NCBI RefSeq assembly: GCF_003182275.1
Contig: NZ_QGTR01000003.1
Span: 310,001-374,000, forward strand
DNA from: Hoeflea marina
GTDB taxonomy: Bacteria > Pseudomonadota > Alphaproteobacteria > Rhizobiales > Rhizobiaceae
Length of the DNA: 64,000 bases
Direction of reading: 5' to 3'
Part shown: piece after piece, positions 51,634 through 60,878 of the stretch
Layout of the letters: each line of letters starts with the position of its first letter
How positions within the stretch are numbered: the first letter of the stretch is position 1
Made by a program: the position numbers and the translations under genes
The notes under the pieces: generated by a model
What the model saw: only the letters and a program-made list of their open reading frames with translations
What the model was told of the DNA's origin: nothing
The model's database searches: none

Positions 51634-52496
51634 GCGTTGGTCCGCCAAGGGCTTGTTGACCATCCATTGCACTGCAGTTTTCGACCGTCACATAGTTGTC
51701 GCCATACTGTTGCACCCGCATGTTATATCGTTAATTTTCAATTACTTCCGGGAGGTGGGTGTTTTCCGCCGCTGGCACGGCACGGGATTCTCGCCGAGTC
51801 GTGTCAACCCCCAAAATTCTCCGCCAAAGGCTTACTCACAGACCATTTCATGGTTGGTGGAATGAAAAGGCAATGAATCCAATCGTATGTTCATGACGGG
51901 TCCGTGACGGCTTTTTTGCCGACTCATGAGTCAAGCCCGAAGTGTGAATTTTCAGTAAATATGCTGCTTGATCTGCCCCCTCCATCCTGCCTAAATACAG
52001 CCATCAGAAGCGCGGGGCCGAGGCCTCTGGGAAGTCTCGGAAACATCGTTTTCCGGCTGACTTCCAGCATGCACTCTGAGGTGCGGCATTCTTGCCGTGC
52101 AAAATCACTGACCTACTAAAGGTTGCGCCGCAGGCTCTGTCTCCGGCAGGAATGGATTAGTGACTTCCGAACGGGGCGTTCGGCAGAACGGGATCATCAT
52201 GCCCTGATCCGGCGTTACGAGGCCGACGGATCGGACAGACACAGGGAGGCAAGCAGGACTGAAATTTCACGTTCCGAACAGGTGCCGGTCATTCGCAGAA
52301 TGACCTTCGACTGCTTCGACCACAGGCGGCCAGACGGCACGCGGTGGCAGCAGCCGGACAACGGGGGTATGGGCGCGCGGGACGAGAGCAGGCGGCACGG
52401 GGCGGATCCCGCGCGGCAGACAGCCAGGGGCATGATCGCCCCGGGGGACCACGCCGGGTCAAACCGGCATAAATGCGGCAAAAGGAATATCGGGCG
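51634..52496 (+). promoter_or_regulatory. dnaA upstream regulatory region
   Basis: These 863 bases carry no convincing gene. Five GANTC sites (51786, 51796, 51875, 51921, 51928) lie within 147 bases, the last two as the palindrome GACTC-AT-GAGTC. A CtrA-like site TTAA-N7-TTAC is at 51731-51745, and a one-mismatch DnaA box TTACTCACA at 51832-51840. A promoter candidate TTGATC (51968), 18 bases, TAAATA (51992) follows, giving a leader of about 490 bases to dnaA. The first half is AT-richer than the rest of the window. Confidence 0.6.
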
Positions 52497-54053
52497 ATGC
52501 AAACGCGAATGACGGCACAGAAGACGACAAAAAGCTGGACCGAAGCCATGGCGCCGGACCAGCAAACGGCCGCTGATGTTTGTGCGCTGAACACGATAGG
52601 GGCAGAAATGAACAATCAGAGTGCGGTTTTTGAGCGCGTGCGGGCGCGGCTCAGAGCCCAGGTGGGGCAGGAAGTGTTCACAAGCTGGTTCGGCCGGCTG
52701 AAAATGCAGTCGATGTCAAAGAGCGTGGTGCGCCTGTCTGTGCCGACGACCTTCTTGAAATCCTGGATCAACAACAAGTACCTCGACCAGATCACCACCA
52801 TATTCGCCGAGGAAGATGCCAACATCCTGAAAGTGGAGATCGTCGTCCGCACAGCCACACGCTCGGCGCAGATGGTCAGCGAAAGCGCCGCAGTGCTGCC
52901 CGCACCGGCCAACGTGCCGATGCCACAGCGCAAGGAGGGCCCGGCGGCCCTGCGCGGCACCTCCATTCACCTGACCATGCCGCAGCGCACCGCCGGCGGT
53001 GGCAATCAGGTCCTGGGCTCGCCCCTCGACCCGCGCTATACATTCGAGAGCTATGTCGAAGGCGCCTCCAACCGGGTGGCGCTCGCCGCCGCCAAGACCA
53101 TTGCCGAAGCCGGCACCGGCGCGGTCCGCTTCAATCCGCTGTTCATCCATTCCAATGTCGGACTGGGCAAGACCCATCTGCTGCAGGCGATCGCTTCGGC
53201 TGCGAGCCATCACAGCCGCAATCCGCGCGTTGTCTACCTGACGGCGGAGTATTTCATGTGGCGCTTCGCCACCGCGATCCGCGACAACGACGCGCTGTCG
53301 TTCAAGGAATCGCTGCGCAACATCGACCTTCTGATCATCGATGACATGCAGTTCCTGCAGGGCAAGTCGATCCAGCACGAATTCTGCCACCTCCTCAACA
53401 TGCTGCTCGATTCGGCCAAGCAGGTGGTTGTCGCCGCTGACCGGGCGCCATGGGAGCTTGAATCGCTCGATCCGCGCGTGCGGTCGCGGTTGCAGGGTGG
53501 TGTCGCCATCGAGATCGAGGCGCCTGACTACGAGATGCGCCTCGACATGCTGCGCCAGCGCCTGGCGATCGCCCAGATCGACGACGCCTCGCTCGATATG
53601 TCCGAGGAGGTGCTTGTTCATGTGGCAAGCGCCATCACCTCGAGCGGCCGCGAACTGGAGGGCGCCTTCAACCAGCTCCTGTTCCGTCGCAGCTTCGAAC
53701 CCGACATCAGCATCGAACGGGTCGACGAACTGCTTGGCCACCTGATCAATGCCGGTGAGCCGAAGCGGGTGCGCATCGAGGACATCCAGCGCGTCGTCTC
53801 GCGGCACTACAACGTGACGCGCCAGGAACTGGTCTCCGACCGGCGCACCCGGGTGATCGTCAAGCCCAGGCAGATCGCCATGTATCTGGCCAAGACCATG
53901 ACGCCGCGTTCGTTTCCGGAAATCGGCCGCCGCTTCGGCGGACGCGACCACACCACCGTGCTGCACGCAGTGCGCAAGATCGAGGGCCTCATCGGCAGCG
54001 ACACCAAGCTCGGACACGAAGTCGAACTGCTCAAGCGGCTGATCATCGAATAG
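52497..54053 (+). CDS. dnaA: Chromosomal replication initiator protein DnaA
   Basis: ATP-dependent initiator, about 518 residues. Domain I ([22 protein letters not shown]), a variable domain II, the AAA+ domain III with Walker [14 protein letters not shown], Walker [13 protein letters not shown] and sensor II region, and the DNA-binding domain IV with the signature [16 protein letters not shown] are all present. The start is uncertain: ATG 52497 (MQTRMTAQ) is used here, but ATG 52509 and ATG 52608 ([11 protein letters not shown], with AGGGG upstream) are possible; related DnaA proteins vary at this end. dnaN follows 262 bases later. Confidence 0.96.
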   Translation: MQTRMTAQKTTKSWTEAMAPDQQTAADVCALNTIGAEMNNQSAVFERVRARLRAQVGQEVFTSWFGRLKMQSMSKSVVRLSVPTTFLKSWINNKYLDQITTIFAEEDANILKVEIVVRTATRSAQMVSESAAVLPAPANVPMPQRKEGPAALRGTSIHLTMPQRTAGGGNQVLGSPLDPRYTFESYVEGASNRVALAAAKTIAEAGTGAVRFNPLFIHSNVGLGKTHLLQAIASAASHHSRNPRVVYLTAEYFMWRFATAIRDNDALSFKESLRNIDLLIIDDMQFLQGKSIQHEFCHLLNMLLDSAKQVVVAADRAPWELESLDPRVRSRLQGGVAIEIEAPDYEMRLDMLRQRLAIAQIDDASLDMSEEVLVHVASAITSSGRELEGAFNQLLFRRSFEPDISIERVDELLGHLINAGEPKRVRIEDIQRVVSRHYNVTRQELVSDRRTRVIVKPRQIAMYLAKTMTPRSFPEIGRRFGGRDHTTVLHAVRKIEGLIGSDTKLGHEVELLKRLIIE

Positions 54054-54108
54054 GCCGGACCGCCGGCGTGGGCGGTCCCCGCGCCGGCGTCGGCAACCAT
54101 ACGGGGCC

Positions 54109-54117
54109 TTATCCCCA
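54109..54117 (+). promoter_or_regulatory. Near-consensus DnaA box between dnaA and dnaN
   Basis: TTATCCCCA differs from TTATNCACA at one position and lies about 200 bases upstream of dnaN. It may mediate DnaA control of dnaN-recF, but a single near match can arise by chance. Confidence 0.35.
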
Positions 54118-54315
54118 GATTCGCGGAGGCATCATTGCGATTGCAGCCGGTTTTTCTTGCCATCGCCCGTCATTGTCTGCCATTTTGCCATCCCGGTGCG
54201 GCGGCAGGATCCGCTTTCGCCGGCCCCTTCAGGGCACTCCCCTGACAATGCGAAAACAGACAGGTCCGGCCAGTTTTTCGCGTGCCGGACGCCAACGAAA
54301 GCGGTAGCCAAGATC

Positions 54316-55434
54316 ATGCGTGTCACTCTCGAGCGTTCCAATCTCCTGAAATCGCTGAACCACGTCCACCGCGTGGTCGAGCGCCGCAACACCATACCGA
54401 TTTTGTCGAACGTGCTCCTGCGCGCCGAAGGGGCGACGCTGGACATGAAGGCAACCGATCTCGATCTCGAGATCACCGAGGCGACGGCGGCGATGGTCGA
54501 GCAGGCGGGCGCCACCACGGTGCCTGCGCATCTGCTCTACGACATCGTCCGCAAGCTGCCCGACGGCTCGGAAGTGCTGCTGGCCACCAATCCCGACGGC
54601 GGCTCGATGACGGTCGCATCCGGCCGGTCGAAATTCTCGCTGCAGTGCCTGCCGGAATCGGACTTTCCGGACCTCACCGCCGGCGCCTTCAGCCATACGT
54701 TCCGCCTGGCGGCCAAAGACCTCAAGATGCTCATCGACCGGACGCAGTTCGCCATTTCCACCGAAGAGACCCGCTACTATCTCAACGGCATCTTCATGCA
54801 CACGATCGAAAGCGACGGCGTGCTGAAGCTGCGCGCGGTCGCGACCGACGGCCACCGGCTGGCGCGGGCAGACCTCGACGCGCCGCAGGGCTCTGAGGGC
54901 ATGCCCGGCATCATCGTCCCGCGCAAGACCGTGGGCGAGCTGCAGAAACTCGTCGACGATCCGGATCTGAAGGTGACGCTGGAAATCTCGGACGCCAAGA
55001 TCCGCCTCACCATCGGCTCTGTCGTGATGACATCCAAGCTCATCGACGGAACGTTTCCCGACTACCAGCGGGTGATACCGACCGGCAACGACAAGGAACT
55101 GGTGGTCGACTGCCAGTCCTTCGCCCGCGCCGTCGACCGGGTGTCGACGATCTCGTCGGAGCGTGGCCGCGCGGTGAAGCTGGCACTCAACAACGGCCAG
55201 TTGACCCTGACGGTCAACAATCCTGATTCGGGCAGCGCAACGGAAGAACTCGCCGTCGGATACGAGCGCGAGCCGCTGGAAATCGGCTTTAACGCCAAGT
55301 ACCTGCTCGACATCACCAACCAGCTCTCGGGCACCGATGCCGTCTTCATGCTGGCCGACCCGGGCTCGCCGACGCTTGTGCGCGACACCGCCGGAGACGA
55401 CGCGCTCTACGTGCTCATGCCGATGCGGGTCTAG
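54316..55434 (+). CDS. dnaN: DNA polymerase III sliding clamp subunit beta
   Basis: The 372-residue beta clamp, three repeats of the processivity fold. The N-terminus MRVTLERSNLLKSLNHVHRV, the first-repeat NTIPILSNVLL motif, and the C-terminal VFMLADPGSPTLVRD and YVLMPMRV are canonical. The ATG at 54316 is the family start; the 53 codons upstream in the same frame do not align. It lies between dnaA and recF in the classic order. Confidence 0.97.
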   Translation: MRVTLERSNLLKSLNHVHRVVERRNTIPILSNVLLRAEGATLDMKATDLDLEITEATAAMVEQAGATTVPAHLLYDIVRKLPDGSEVLLATNPDGGSMTVASGRSKFSLQCLPESDFPDLTAGAFSHTFRLAAKDLKMLIDRTQFAISTEETRYYLNGIFMHTIESDGVLKLRAVATDGHRLARADLDAPQGSEGMPGIIVPRKTVGELQKLVDDPDLKVTLEISDAKIRLTIGSVVMTSKLIDGTFPDYQRVIPTGNDKELVVDCQSFARAVDRVSTISSERGRAVKLALNNGQLTLTVNNPDSGSATEELAVGYEREPLEIGFNAKYLLDITNQLSGTDAVFMLADPGSPTLVRDTAGDDALYVLMPMRV

Positions 55435-55674
55435 GGCATTGCCGGAAGACGTGGATTCGCTGCGTCGCGGGACCATGCCACACCTGATACACGAGAGCGC
55501 CTCTGCGGGTCCGTGACAGGGGAGCTCTCCACGGCCTCAGCCGAAACCAGCGACGGGCGCGTCGCCGCGATCGGCGGAGACGAAGCATGCCGCCTCAGCG
55601 CCGGCTTCGGCGGGCGGGCGGACAGCGGGCCATGACCGGGCCTGCCGGCAAACCGGAACAGGCGTGAATAAGAC

Positions 55675-56799
55675 TTGCACATCCTCAAGCTCAAGCTCGG
55701 CAATTTCCGCAACTACACCCAGATGTCGGTCGAATTCGACCCGCGCCATGTGGTGCTCGTCGGCGACAACGGCGCCGGCAAGACCAATCTGATGGAGGCG
55801 GTTTCGCTGCTGACGCCGGGACGCGGCCTCCGACGCGCCGCCTATGCGGACATCCCCAGGGCCGGTGCCGAGCAGGGGTTCTCCGTCTTCGCCTCGCTCG
55901 ACGGCATGGCCGGCGACGTCGACATCGGTACCGGCATCGAGGCGGGCGACGCCACGCGCCGGGTCCGGATCAACGGCGCTCCCGCCAGGAGCGCCGACGA
56001 CATGCTCGAGCATTTGCGGATCCTCTGGCTCACGCCGGCCATGGACGGGCTGTTCACGGGAACCGCCGGCGACCGGCGGCGTTTTCTCGACCGGCTGGTG
56101 CTTTCGGTCGATCCCGCCCATGGACGGAGGGCCGCGGATTACGAACGCGCCATGCGCAGCCGCAACCGGCTGCTGTCGGAAGGTCGGGCCGACCCAGTCT
56201 GGCTCGACGGTCTCGAGGGCCAGATGGCCGAGCTCGGCATCGCCATGGCGATCGCGCGTCAGGAGGTGGTTGGCATGCTGTCCTCTCTGGTGGACCGGCA
56301 TGGCGACGCGGCGGTCTTCCCGACGGCATCGCTGCGGCTCGAAGGTTTTGCCGACGCGGAGAAGGGCCTGGCCTCGAGCGAGCAGGAGAGCTGGCTCATC
56401 GATCAACTGCGCGTCGGCAGGCACCGCGACGCGGCTGCTGGGCGAACCCTTGAGGGTCCGCACCGCGCCGACCTCGTCGTCGAGCACCGAGCCAAGGATA
56501 TCGCCGCCGCATTGTGCTCGACCGGCGAACAGAAGGCGCTGCTGATCGGCCTGATCCTGGCGCATGCCCGCCTGGTCCGCGACATGGCCGGCCATGCGCC
56601 ACTGCTGCTGCTCGACGAAATCGCGGCCCATCTCGACGAGGGCCGGCGCGCCGCGCTGTTCGACCTGGTCGACGCGCTCGGCGGCCAGGCCTTCATGACC
56701 GGCACCGACCGGGGCATGTTCTCCGCCCTGGGCGAGCGGGCGCAGATGTTCGAGGTCTCGGGCGGCAAGGTCACTGGACTGGGTGCCGCCGGCGCTTGA
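55675..56799 (+). CDS. recF: DNA replication/repair protein RecF
   Basis: SMC-like ATPase that loads RecA at gaps, 374 residues. It starts LHILKLKLGNFRNYTQ with Walker A GDNGAGKTNLMEAV (about 29-42), has the signature EGPHRADLVV and Walker B LLLLDEIAAHLDEGRR. An in-frame TAA at 55669 lies two codons before the TTG at 55675, so TTG is effectively the only available start. The Shine-Dalgarno sequence is weak. dnaA-dnaN-recF are in order without gyrB, and moeB follows. Confidence 0.94.
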   Translation: MHILKLKLGNFRNYTQMSVEFDPRHVVLVGDNGAGKTNLMEAVSLLTPGRGLRRAAYADIPRAGAEQGFSVFASLDGMAGDVDIGTGIEAGDATRRVRINGAPARSADDMLEHLRILWLTPAMDGLFTGTAGDRRRFLDRLVLSVDPAHGRRAADYERAMRSRNRLLSEGRADPVWLDGLEGQMAELGIAMAIARQEVVGMLSSLVDRHGDAAVFPTASLRLEGFADAEKGLASSEQESWLIDQLRVGRHRDAAAGRTLEGPHRADLVVEHRAKDIAAALCSTGEQKALLIGLILAHARLVRDMAGHAPLLLLDEIAAHLDEGRRAALFDLVDALGGQAFMTGTDRGMFSALGERAQMFEVSGGKVTGLGAAGA

Positions 56800-56841
56800 C
56801 AGGCTGCGGCGCCGGGCGGAGTGATGGGCAAGGAGATGAGC

Positions 56842-57606
56842 ATGGATGAGACCCGGAGCCTCGACGCCAGCGAACTGGAGCGCTACGCCCGCCACATCGT
56901 GCTCGGCGAGATCGGCGGCTCCGGCCAGCAGAAGCTGAAGGCGGCGCGGGTGCTGGTGGTCGGCGCCGGCGGGCTGGGATCGCCGGTGCTCAGCTATCTG
57001 GCAGCTGCGGGGATCGGAATGCTCGGCATCGTCGACAACGATACCGTGTCGCTGTCCAACCTGCAGCGTCAGATCCTGCACGACACCGACCATATCGGCA
57101 TGGCCAAGACCGCCAGCGCCGCCCGGGCGCTCCACCGGCTCAATCCCCATGTGCGGGTGATCGAGCACGAGACCCGGCTCACCGCAGACAACGCGATCGA
57201 CATCCTCACGGCCTATGATCTGGTCGTCGACGGATCGGACAATTTCGCCACCCGCTACCTGCTGGCCGACACCGCGGAAAGGCTGGAGATCCCGCTGGTG
57301 ACCGCCGCCGTGGGAAGATTCGACGGGTCGGTGACAGTGCTCACGCCTTACGGGCAGGATCGGGAAGGCAATCCGCTGCCGCGCTTCCGCGACCTGTTTC
57401 CCGAGGCGCCGCCGCCGGGCCTCGTGCCCTCCTGTGCCGAGGCCGGCGTGGTGGGGGCCCTGACCGGCGTGATCGGCACGCTGCAAGCGATGGAAGTGAT
57501 CAAGCTCCTGACCGGCGCGGGCGAGCCGCTGATCGGCCGGCTGCTGCTCTATGACGGGCTGGCGGCGCGCTTCGACACGATCCGCTACCGCCGAAAGGGC
57601 GGCTGA
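56842..57606 (+). CDS. moeB: HesA/MoeB/ThiF family adenylyltransferase
   Basis: A 254-residue E1-like enzyme that adenylates the C-terminus of a ubiquitin-like sulfur carrier (MoaD or ThiS). It has RYARHIVLGEIGGSGQQKL, the nucleotide loop GAGGLGSPVLSYLA, DNDTVSLSNLQRQ and the DGSDNFATRYL motif. Only one Cys is seen in the C-terminal part (PSCAEAGVVG); the two CxxC zinc pairs of E. coli MoeB are absent, as in many alphaproteobacterial versions. ATG 56842 has AAGGAG six bases upstream. It follows recF by 42 bases. ThiF is the alternative identity. Confidence 0.88.
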   Translation: MDETRSLDASELERYARHIVLGEIGGSGQQKLKAARVLVVGAGGLGSPVLSYLAAAGIGMLGIVDNDTVSLSNLQRQILHDTDHIGMAKTASAARALHRLNPHVRVIEHETRLTADNAIDILTAYDLVVDGSDNFATRYLLADTAERLEIPLVTAAVGRFDGSVTVLTPYGQDREGNPLPRFRDLFPEAPPPGLVPSCAEAGVVGALTGVIGTLQAMEVIKLLTGAGEPLIGRLLLYDGLAARFDTIRYRRKGG

Positions 57607-57726
57607 GCCGACCCGCCGGCCATGCCGCAGCGGTGCGACGGGGCAGGCACGATGGCGCATGGCCGCTTCTGGAGCGCCGCCGCTTTCCTGGAACCGCAGA
57701 GGCGATCCAGGTCATTGGTCTGTTGA

Positions 57727-57757
57727 ATTGTCCTGCGGCGAAGTGAAACTCACTTCG
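57727..57757 (+). repeat. Dispersed palindromic repeat, second copy
   Basis: ATTGTCCTGCGG followed by CGAAGTGA-AAC-TCACTTCG (perfect 8-bp arms) matches the minus strand of the element at 33154-33184 over 31 bases with about three differences. It sits between two convergent genes and could act as a bidirectional hairpin. Confidence 0.65.
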
Positions 57758-57780
57758 AGTGCCAGTGCTCTGAGCGAGGA

Positions 57781-58785
57781 TCAGAACTTGAGCGGCAGCA
57801 CCCGGTCGGGCGGGCGATGGCCGTCGAAGAAGGTGCGGATGTTGATGATCACCTTGTCGCCCATGTCGATCCGGCCCTCGACAGTCGCCGATCCCATATG
57901 CGGCAGCAGCACCACCTTGTGCTGAGCCGCCAGCTTCAGCAACCGCTTGTCGATGGCCGGCTCGTGCTCGAAGACATCGAGCGCGGCGCCCGACAACCGG
58001 CCCTCCTGAAGCGACCTGATCAGCGCGTCCTCGTCGATGATGCCGCCGCGGGCCGTGTTGACGATGTAGCTGCCGGGCTTCATCAGGTTGAGCCGGCGAG
58101 CCGAGAGCAGATGGAAGGTCGCGGGCGTCGAGGGACAGTTGACCGAAACGATGTCGACGCGGGCCAGCATCTGGTCGAGGCTGTCCCAGTAGGTCGCCTC
58201 CAGCCGGTCCTCGGTGTCCGGGCTGACGCGGCGGCGGTTGTGATAGTGGACGGACAGGCCGAAGGCGCGCGCACGCCGAGCCACGGCGGTGCCGATCCGG
58301 CCCATGCCGATGATGCCGAGGCGCTTGCCGCCGATGCGGTTGCCGAGCATCCATGTGGGCGACCAGCCGTTCCAGCCGACGGCGTCACTGACGAGCACTG
58401 CCGCCCCCTCGACCAGCCGCCGCGGCACGGCGAGAATCAACGCCATGGTCATGTCTGCGGTGTCTTCCGACAGCACGTTGGGGGTGTTGGTGACGGTGAT
58501 GCCCTTCCTCTGCGCCGCATCGACATCGATGTTGTCGACCCCGTTGCCGAAATTGGCGATCAGTTTCATCTGCTCTCCTGCCTGCTCGATCAGCGCCGCG
58601 TCGATGCGGTCGGTGACGGTGGGCACGAGCACATCGGCGGAGCGCATGGCGGCGACAAGTTCGGGCTGGGTGCGCGGCGTGTCATCGATGTTGAGTTCGG
58701 CGTCAAAGAGCTCGCGCATCCGCGTTTCCACCGCATCGGGAAGACGACGGGTGATGAAGACCTTCGGTTTTTTTCTGTTTTGCAT
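57781..58785 (-). CDS. D-2-hydroxyacid dehydrogenase (glyoxylate/hydroxypyruvate reductase-like)
   Basis: A 334-residue D-isomer-specific dehydrogenase beginning MQNRKKPKVFITRRLP. The NAD(P) motif GIIGMGRIGTAVARRA, followed by HNRRRVS, where the Arg residues after strand beta2 suggest NADP, the NFGNGVDNIDVDA and catalytic Arg in NTARGGIIDEDAL, the Glu in DVFEHEPAID and the His in LLPHMGSAT are all in place. This fits glyoxylate reductase / D-glycerate dehydrogenase (GyaR) best. ATG 58785 is used; the longer frame is not supported. Monocistronic. Confidence 0.9.
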   Translation of the reverse strand: MQNRKKPKVFITRRLPDAVETRMRELFDAELNIDDTPRTQPELVAAMRSADVLVPTVTDRIDAALIEQAGEQMKLIANFGNGVDNIDVDAAQRKGITVTNTPNVLSEDTADMTMALILAVPRRLVEGAAVLVSDAVGWNGWSPTWMLGNRIGGKRLGIIGMGRIGTAVARRARAFGLSVHYHNRRRVSPDTEDRLEATYWDSLDQMLARVDIVSVNCPSTPATFHLLSARRLNLMKPGSYIVNTARGGIIDEDALIRSLQEGRLSGAALDVFEHEPAIDKRLLKLAAQHKVVLLPHMGSATVEGRIDMGDKVIINIRTFFDGHRPPDRVLPLKF

Positions 58786-59045
58786 GTTCTTCAGGTCCGG
58801 CGTTGAGAGCTCATTAACCAAAGTCGGCGACACTTGGGTCTGCTCAACTTTTCTAACAGACCTTCCGGCGATGACAATCAAAACCCATCCGGGGGCTGCG
58901 GGAAAAGCACTGCATCAGACCGCGGCCGATCCGCGGCTGCCATTTTTCGGCGTCATTGTGGCTGCCGGCTTCAGCCCGCCGGCCGCGCACCCGACGCCTG
59001 CGGTTTGACGCCCCGTCCCGGCGTCGATGAAAAAGGGTGTTTGTC

Positions 59046-59591
59046 ATGCGTCGCCTTTTCCAATTGCCCGTCCTGGTCGCCCTGCTGGCCGCCGGATTCT
59101 GCCTGCCTGCAAGCGAGCCTGTCCATGCGCAGACGGCCGCGCGCGGTGCCAGCGGCCTGCCGCTGCCGCGCTTCGTCAGTCTGAAGGCACAGCGGGTCAA
59201 TCTTCGCATCGGCCCCGGCCGTGACTATGCGGTGTCCTGGCTCTACACGCGCGCAGGCGTTCCGGTGGAGATCATCCAGGAATACGACAACTGGCGGCGG
59301 GTGCGCGATGCCGACGGCACCGAGGGCTGGATCTACCAGTCGCTGCTTTCGGGTGAGCGCACTGCGGTGGCGGCGCCGTGGAAGCGCAACTCCGGCCCCG
59401 ACACCTATGTGCAGATGCACCGGGAAGCGCGCCTCAATGCCAATGTTGTCGCCCAGCTCGAGCCCGGCGTGGTCGTGACCATGAAGGAATGCAACGGTCA
59501 ATGGTGCAAGGCCGAGACCGATGGCGTCGATGGGTGGATTTCCCAGGGCGAGGTGTGGGGCGCCTATCCGGGCGAAGCCTTCAAGAACTGA
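59046..59591 (+). CDS. Secreted protein with two bacterial SH3 domains
   Basis: A 181-residue protein with a Sec signal peptide (RLFQLPVLVALLAAGFCLPA, cut near VHAQ) and two SH3_4-type repeats: residues about 44-105 (RVNLRIGPGRDYAVSWLYTR, TEGWIYQSLL) and about 120-176 (REARLNANVVAQLEPGVVVT, VDGWISQGEVWG). Such proteins act in the periplasm, probably binding peptidoglycan or other wall components. The second repeat has two Cys in ECNGQWCKAE. The ATG at 59046 gives the best signal peptide; GTG at 59037 is also possible. Confidence 0.88.
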   Translation: MRRLFQLPVLVALLAAGFCLPASEPVHAQTAARGASGLPLPRFVSLKAQRVNLRIGPGRDYAVSWLYTRAGVPVEIIQEYDNWRRVRDADGTEGWIYQSLLSGERTAVAAPWKRNSGPDTYVQMHREARLNANVVAQLEPGVVVTMKECNGQWCKAETDGVDGWISQGEVWGAYPGEAFKN

Positions 59592-59628
59592 GCCGCGGCC
59601 CGGTTCCGGCCATGGCGGCCACAGGCAC

Positions 59629-60057
59629 TCAGCGCTTGCGGCGCAGCCGAATCACCACGTCGACATGGGCGATCTCCATGCCTTCGGGCGCCTCCGGCAG
59701 ATCGATCACCGAGATATTGCCCACCGGGATGTCGAGCACATCATTGGAACCTTCGATGACGAAATGGTGGTGGTCGGACACATTGGTGTCGAAATAGGTC
59801 TTGGCTGTCTCCAACGACAGCACCCTGAGCAGGCCTGCCTCGGTGAACTGGTGGAGCGTGTTGTAGACGGTCGCCAGCGAGCAGGGCACGCCCGCGCCGA
59901 CAGCCTCTTCATGCAGGTCCTCGGCGGTCAGATGCCGGTCGCCCTTGGCATAGAGCAGGTTCGCCAGCGCCACCCGCTGCCTGGTCGGACGCAGTTCCGC
60001 ACGGCGCAAGCGCAAAGCGGTTTCCTTGTCTGAGGCATCTCGGCGGTGAAGGGGCAT
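59629..60057 (-). CDS. irr: Iron response regulator Irr (Fur family)
   Basis: A 142-residue Fur-family regulator that in rhizobia accumulates under iron limitation and represses heme and iron-consuming genes. It has the Fur winged helix (LRPTRQRVALANLLYAKGD, LATVYNTLHQFTEAGLL), and the Irr-typical triple His in SDHHHFVIEG. The N-terminal heme regulatory motif of Bradyrhizobium Irr is absent (MPLHRRDASD), as in most other rhizobia. It is divergent from fabA, the conserved neighbourhood of irr, and has its own promoter. Confidence 0.94.
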   Translation of the reverse strand: MPLHRRDASDKETALRLRRAELRPTRQRVALANLLYAKGDRHLTAEDLHEEAVGAGVPCSLATVYNTLHQFTEAGLLRVLSLETAKTYFDTNVSDHHHFVIEGSNDVLDIPVGNISVIDLPEAPEGMEIAHVDVVIRLRRKR

Positions 60058-60095
60058 CGGGTTCCTGACAGATATCGCGTGTCGTCACATGCAAG

Positions 60096-60124
60096 CATAT
60101 ATCTTTTGCGCGCCGCGCTTTCAA
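60096..60124 (-). promoter_or_regulatory. Probable irr promoter
   Basis: On the minus strand TTGAAA (60124-60119) and TATATG (60101-60096) are 17 bases apart. Transcription would start near 60089, about 30 bases before the irr ATG at 60057. No clear iron control element was recognised within it. Confidence 0.55.
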
Positions 60125-60289
60125 TAGAAGCCGATAGTAGCAGTTTCCGGCCTTTCTGCTCTTTCAACTGTCGCATGCATCCGGTATTCGAGGGATCGAG
60201 AGGTCCGGTTTTGCCTGCACTCCGCGCCGTGATAGCGTCGGAGCATGCGGGCCATCGCGGCTAGACGATGAAGAGGAGACGCAGTCCAT

Positions 60290-60805
60290 ATGGTCGACAG
60301 GCAATCAAGCTACACCTACGAAGAGATCCTGACATGCGGACGGGGCGAACTTTTCGGTCCCGGCAATGCGCAGCTCCCGCTGCCGCCCATGCTGATGGTC
60401 CACCGGATCACCGATATCTCGGAAACCGGCGGCGAGTTCGACAAGGGTTACATTCGGGCCGAGTTCGACATCACGCCGGACCTGTGGTTCTTTCCCTGCC
60501 ACTTCCAAGGCAATCCGGTCATGCCCGGCTGCCTGGGCCTGGACGCCATGTGGCAACTGACAGGCTTCTTTCTGGGATGGCTTGGCGAACCGGGCCGCGG
60601 CATGGCGCTGTCGACCGGCGAGGTCAAGTTCAAGGGAATGGTCACGCCCGCCACCAAGCTGGTGGAATACGGCATAGACTTCAAGCGCGTCATGCGCGGA
60701 CGTCTGGTGCTCGGAATCGCCGACGGCTGGATGAAGGCCGATGGCGAGACTATCTACCGGGCCACCGACCTGCGTGTCGGCCTGGCCAAAGACAAAGCCG
60801 CCTGA
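60290..60805 (+). CDS. fabA: 3-hydroxydecanoyl-ACP dehydratase/isomerase FabA
   Basis: Dehydrates 3-hydroxydecanoyl-ACP and isomerises trans-2- to cis-3-decenoyl-ACP, the branch point of unsaturated fatty acid synthesis. The 171-residue product has the catalytic His71 in [12 protein letters not shown] and Asp85 in GLDAMWQL, one position shifted from the E. coli enzyme, and the same length. It heads the fabA-fabB-fabI operon, divergent from irr. Confidence 0.97.
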   Translation: MVDRQSSYTYEEILTCGRGELFGPGNAQLPLPPMLMVHRITDISETGGEFDKGYIRAEFDITPDLWFFPCHFQGNPVMPGCLGLDAMWQLTGFFLGWLGEPGRGMALSTGEVKFKGMVTPATKLVEYGIDFKRVMRGRLVLGIADGWMKADGETIYRATDLRVGLAKDKAA

Positions 60806-60878
60806 GACCGGCGACTTCCCGGTGCCGCCCACGGGTGGCATGTGAATGCACAGAACCCTCGATCGGAAAGGGCACATC

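Noticed and set aside
51634-52496. Chromosomal origin of replication at dnaA
   Set aside because: No perfect DnaA box and only one near match were found. In Caulobacter and rhizobia the origin is usually near hemE/parAB rather than dnaA. The region looks like a regulatory upstream region.
55537-57660. 707-codon minus-strand open frame opposite recF and moeB
   Set aside because: Both opposite genes have full motifs; the antisense translation has no recognisable family and lacks a ribosome site.
60058-60289. Irr-type iron control element between irr and fabA
   Set aside because: The segment TTCAATAGAAG and nearby ATAG repeats only loosely resemble an interrupted TTTAGAA/TTCTAAA element; too weak to call.
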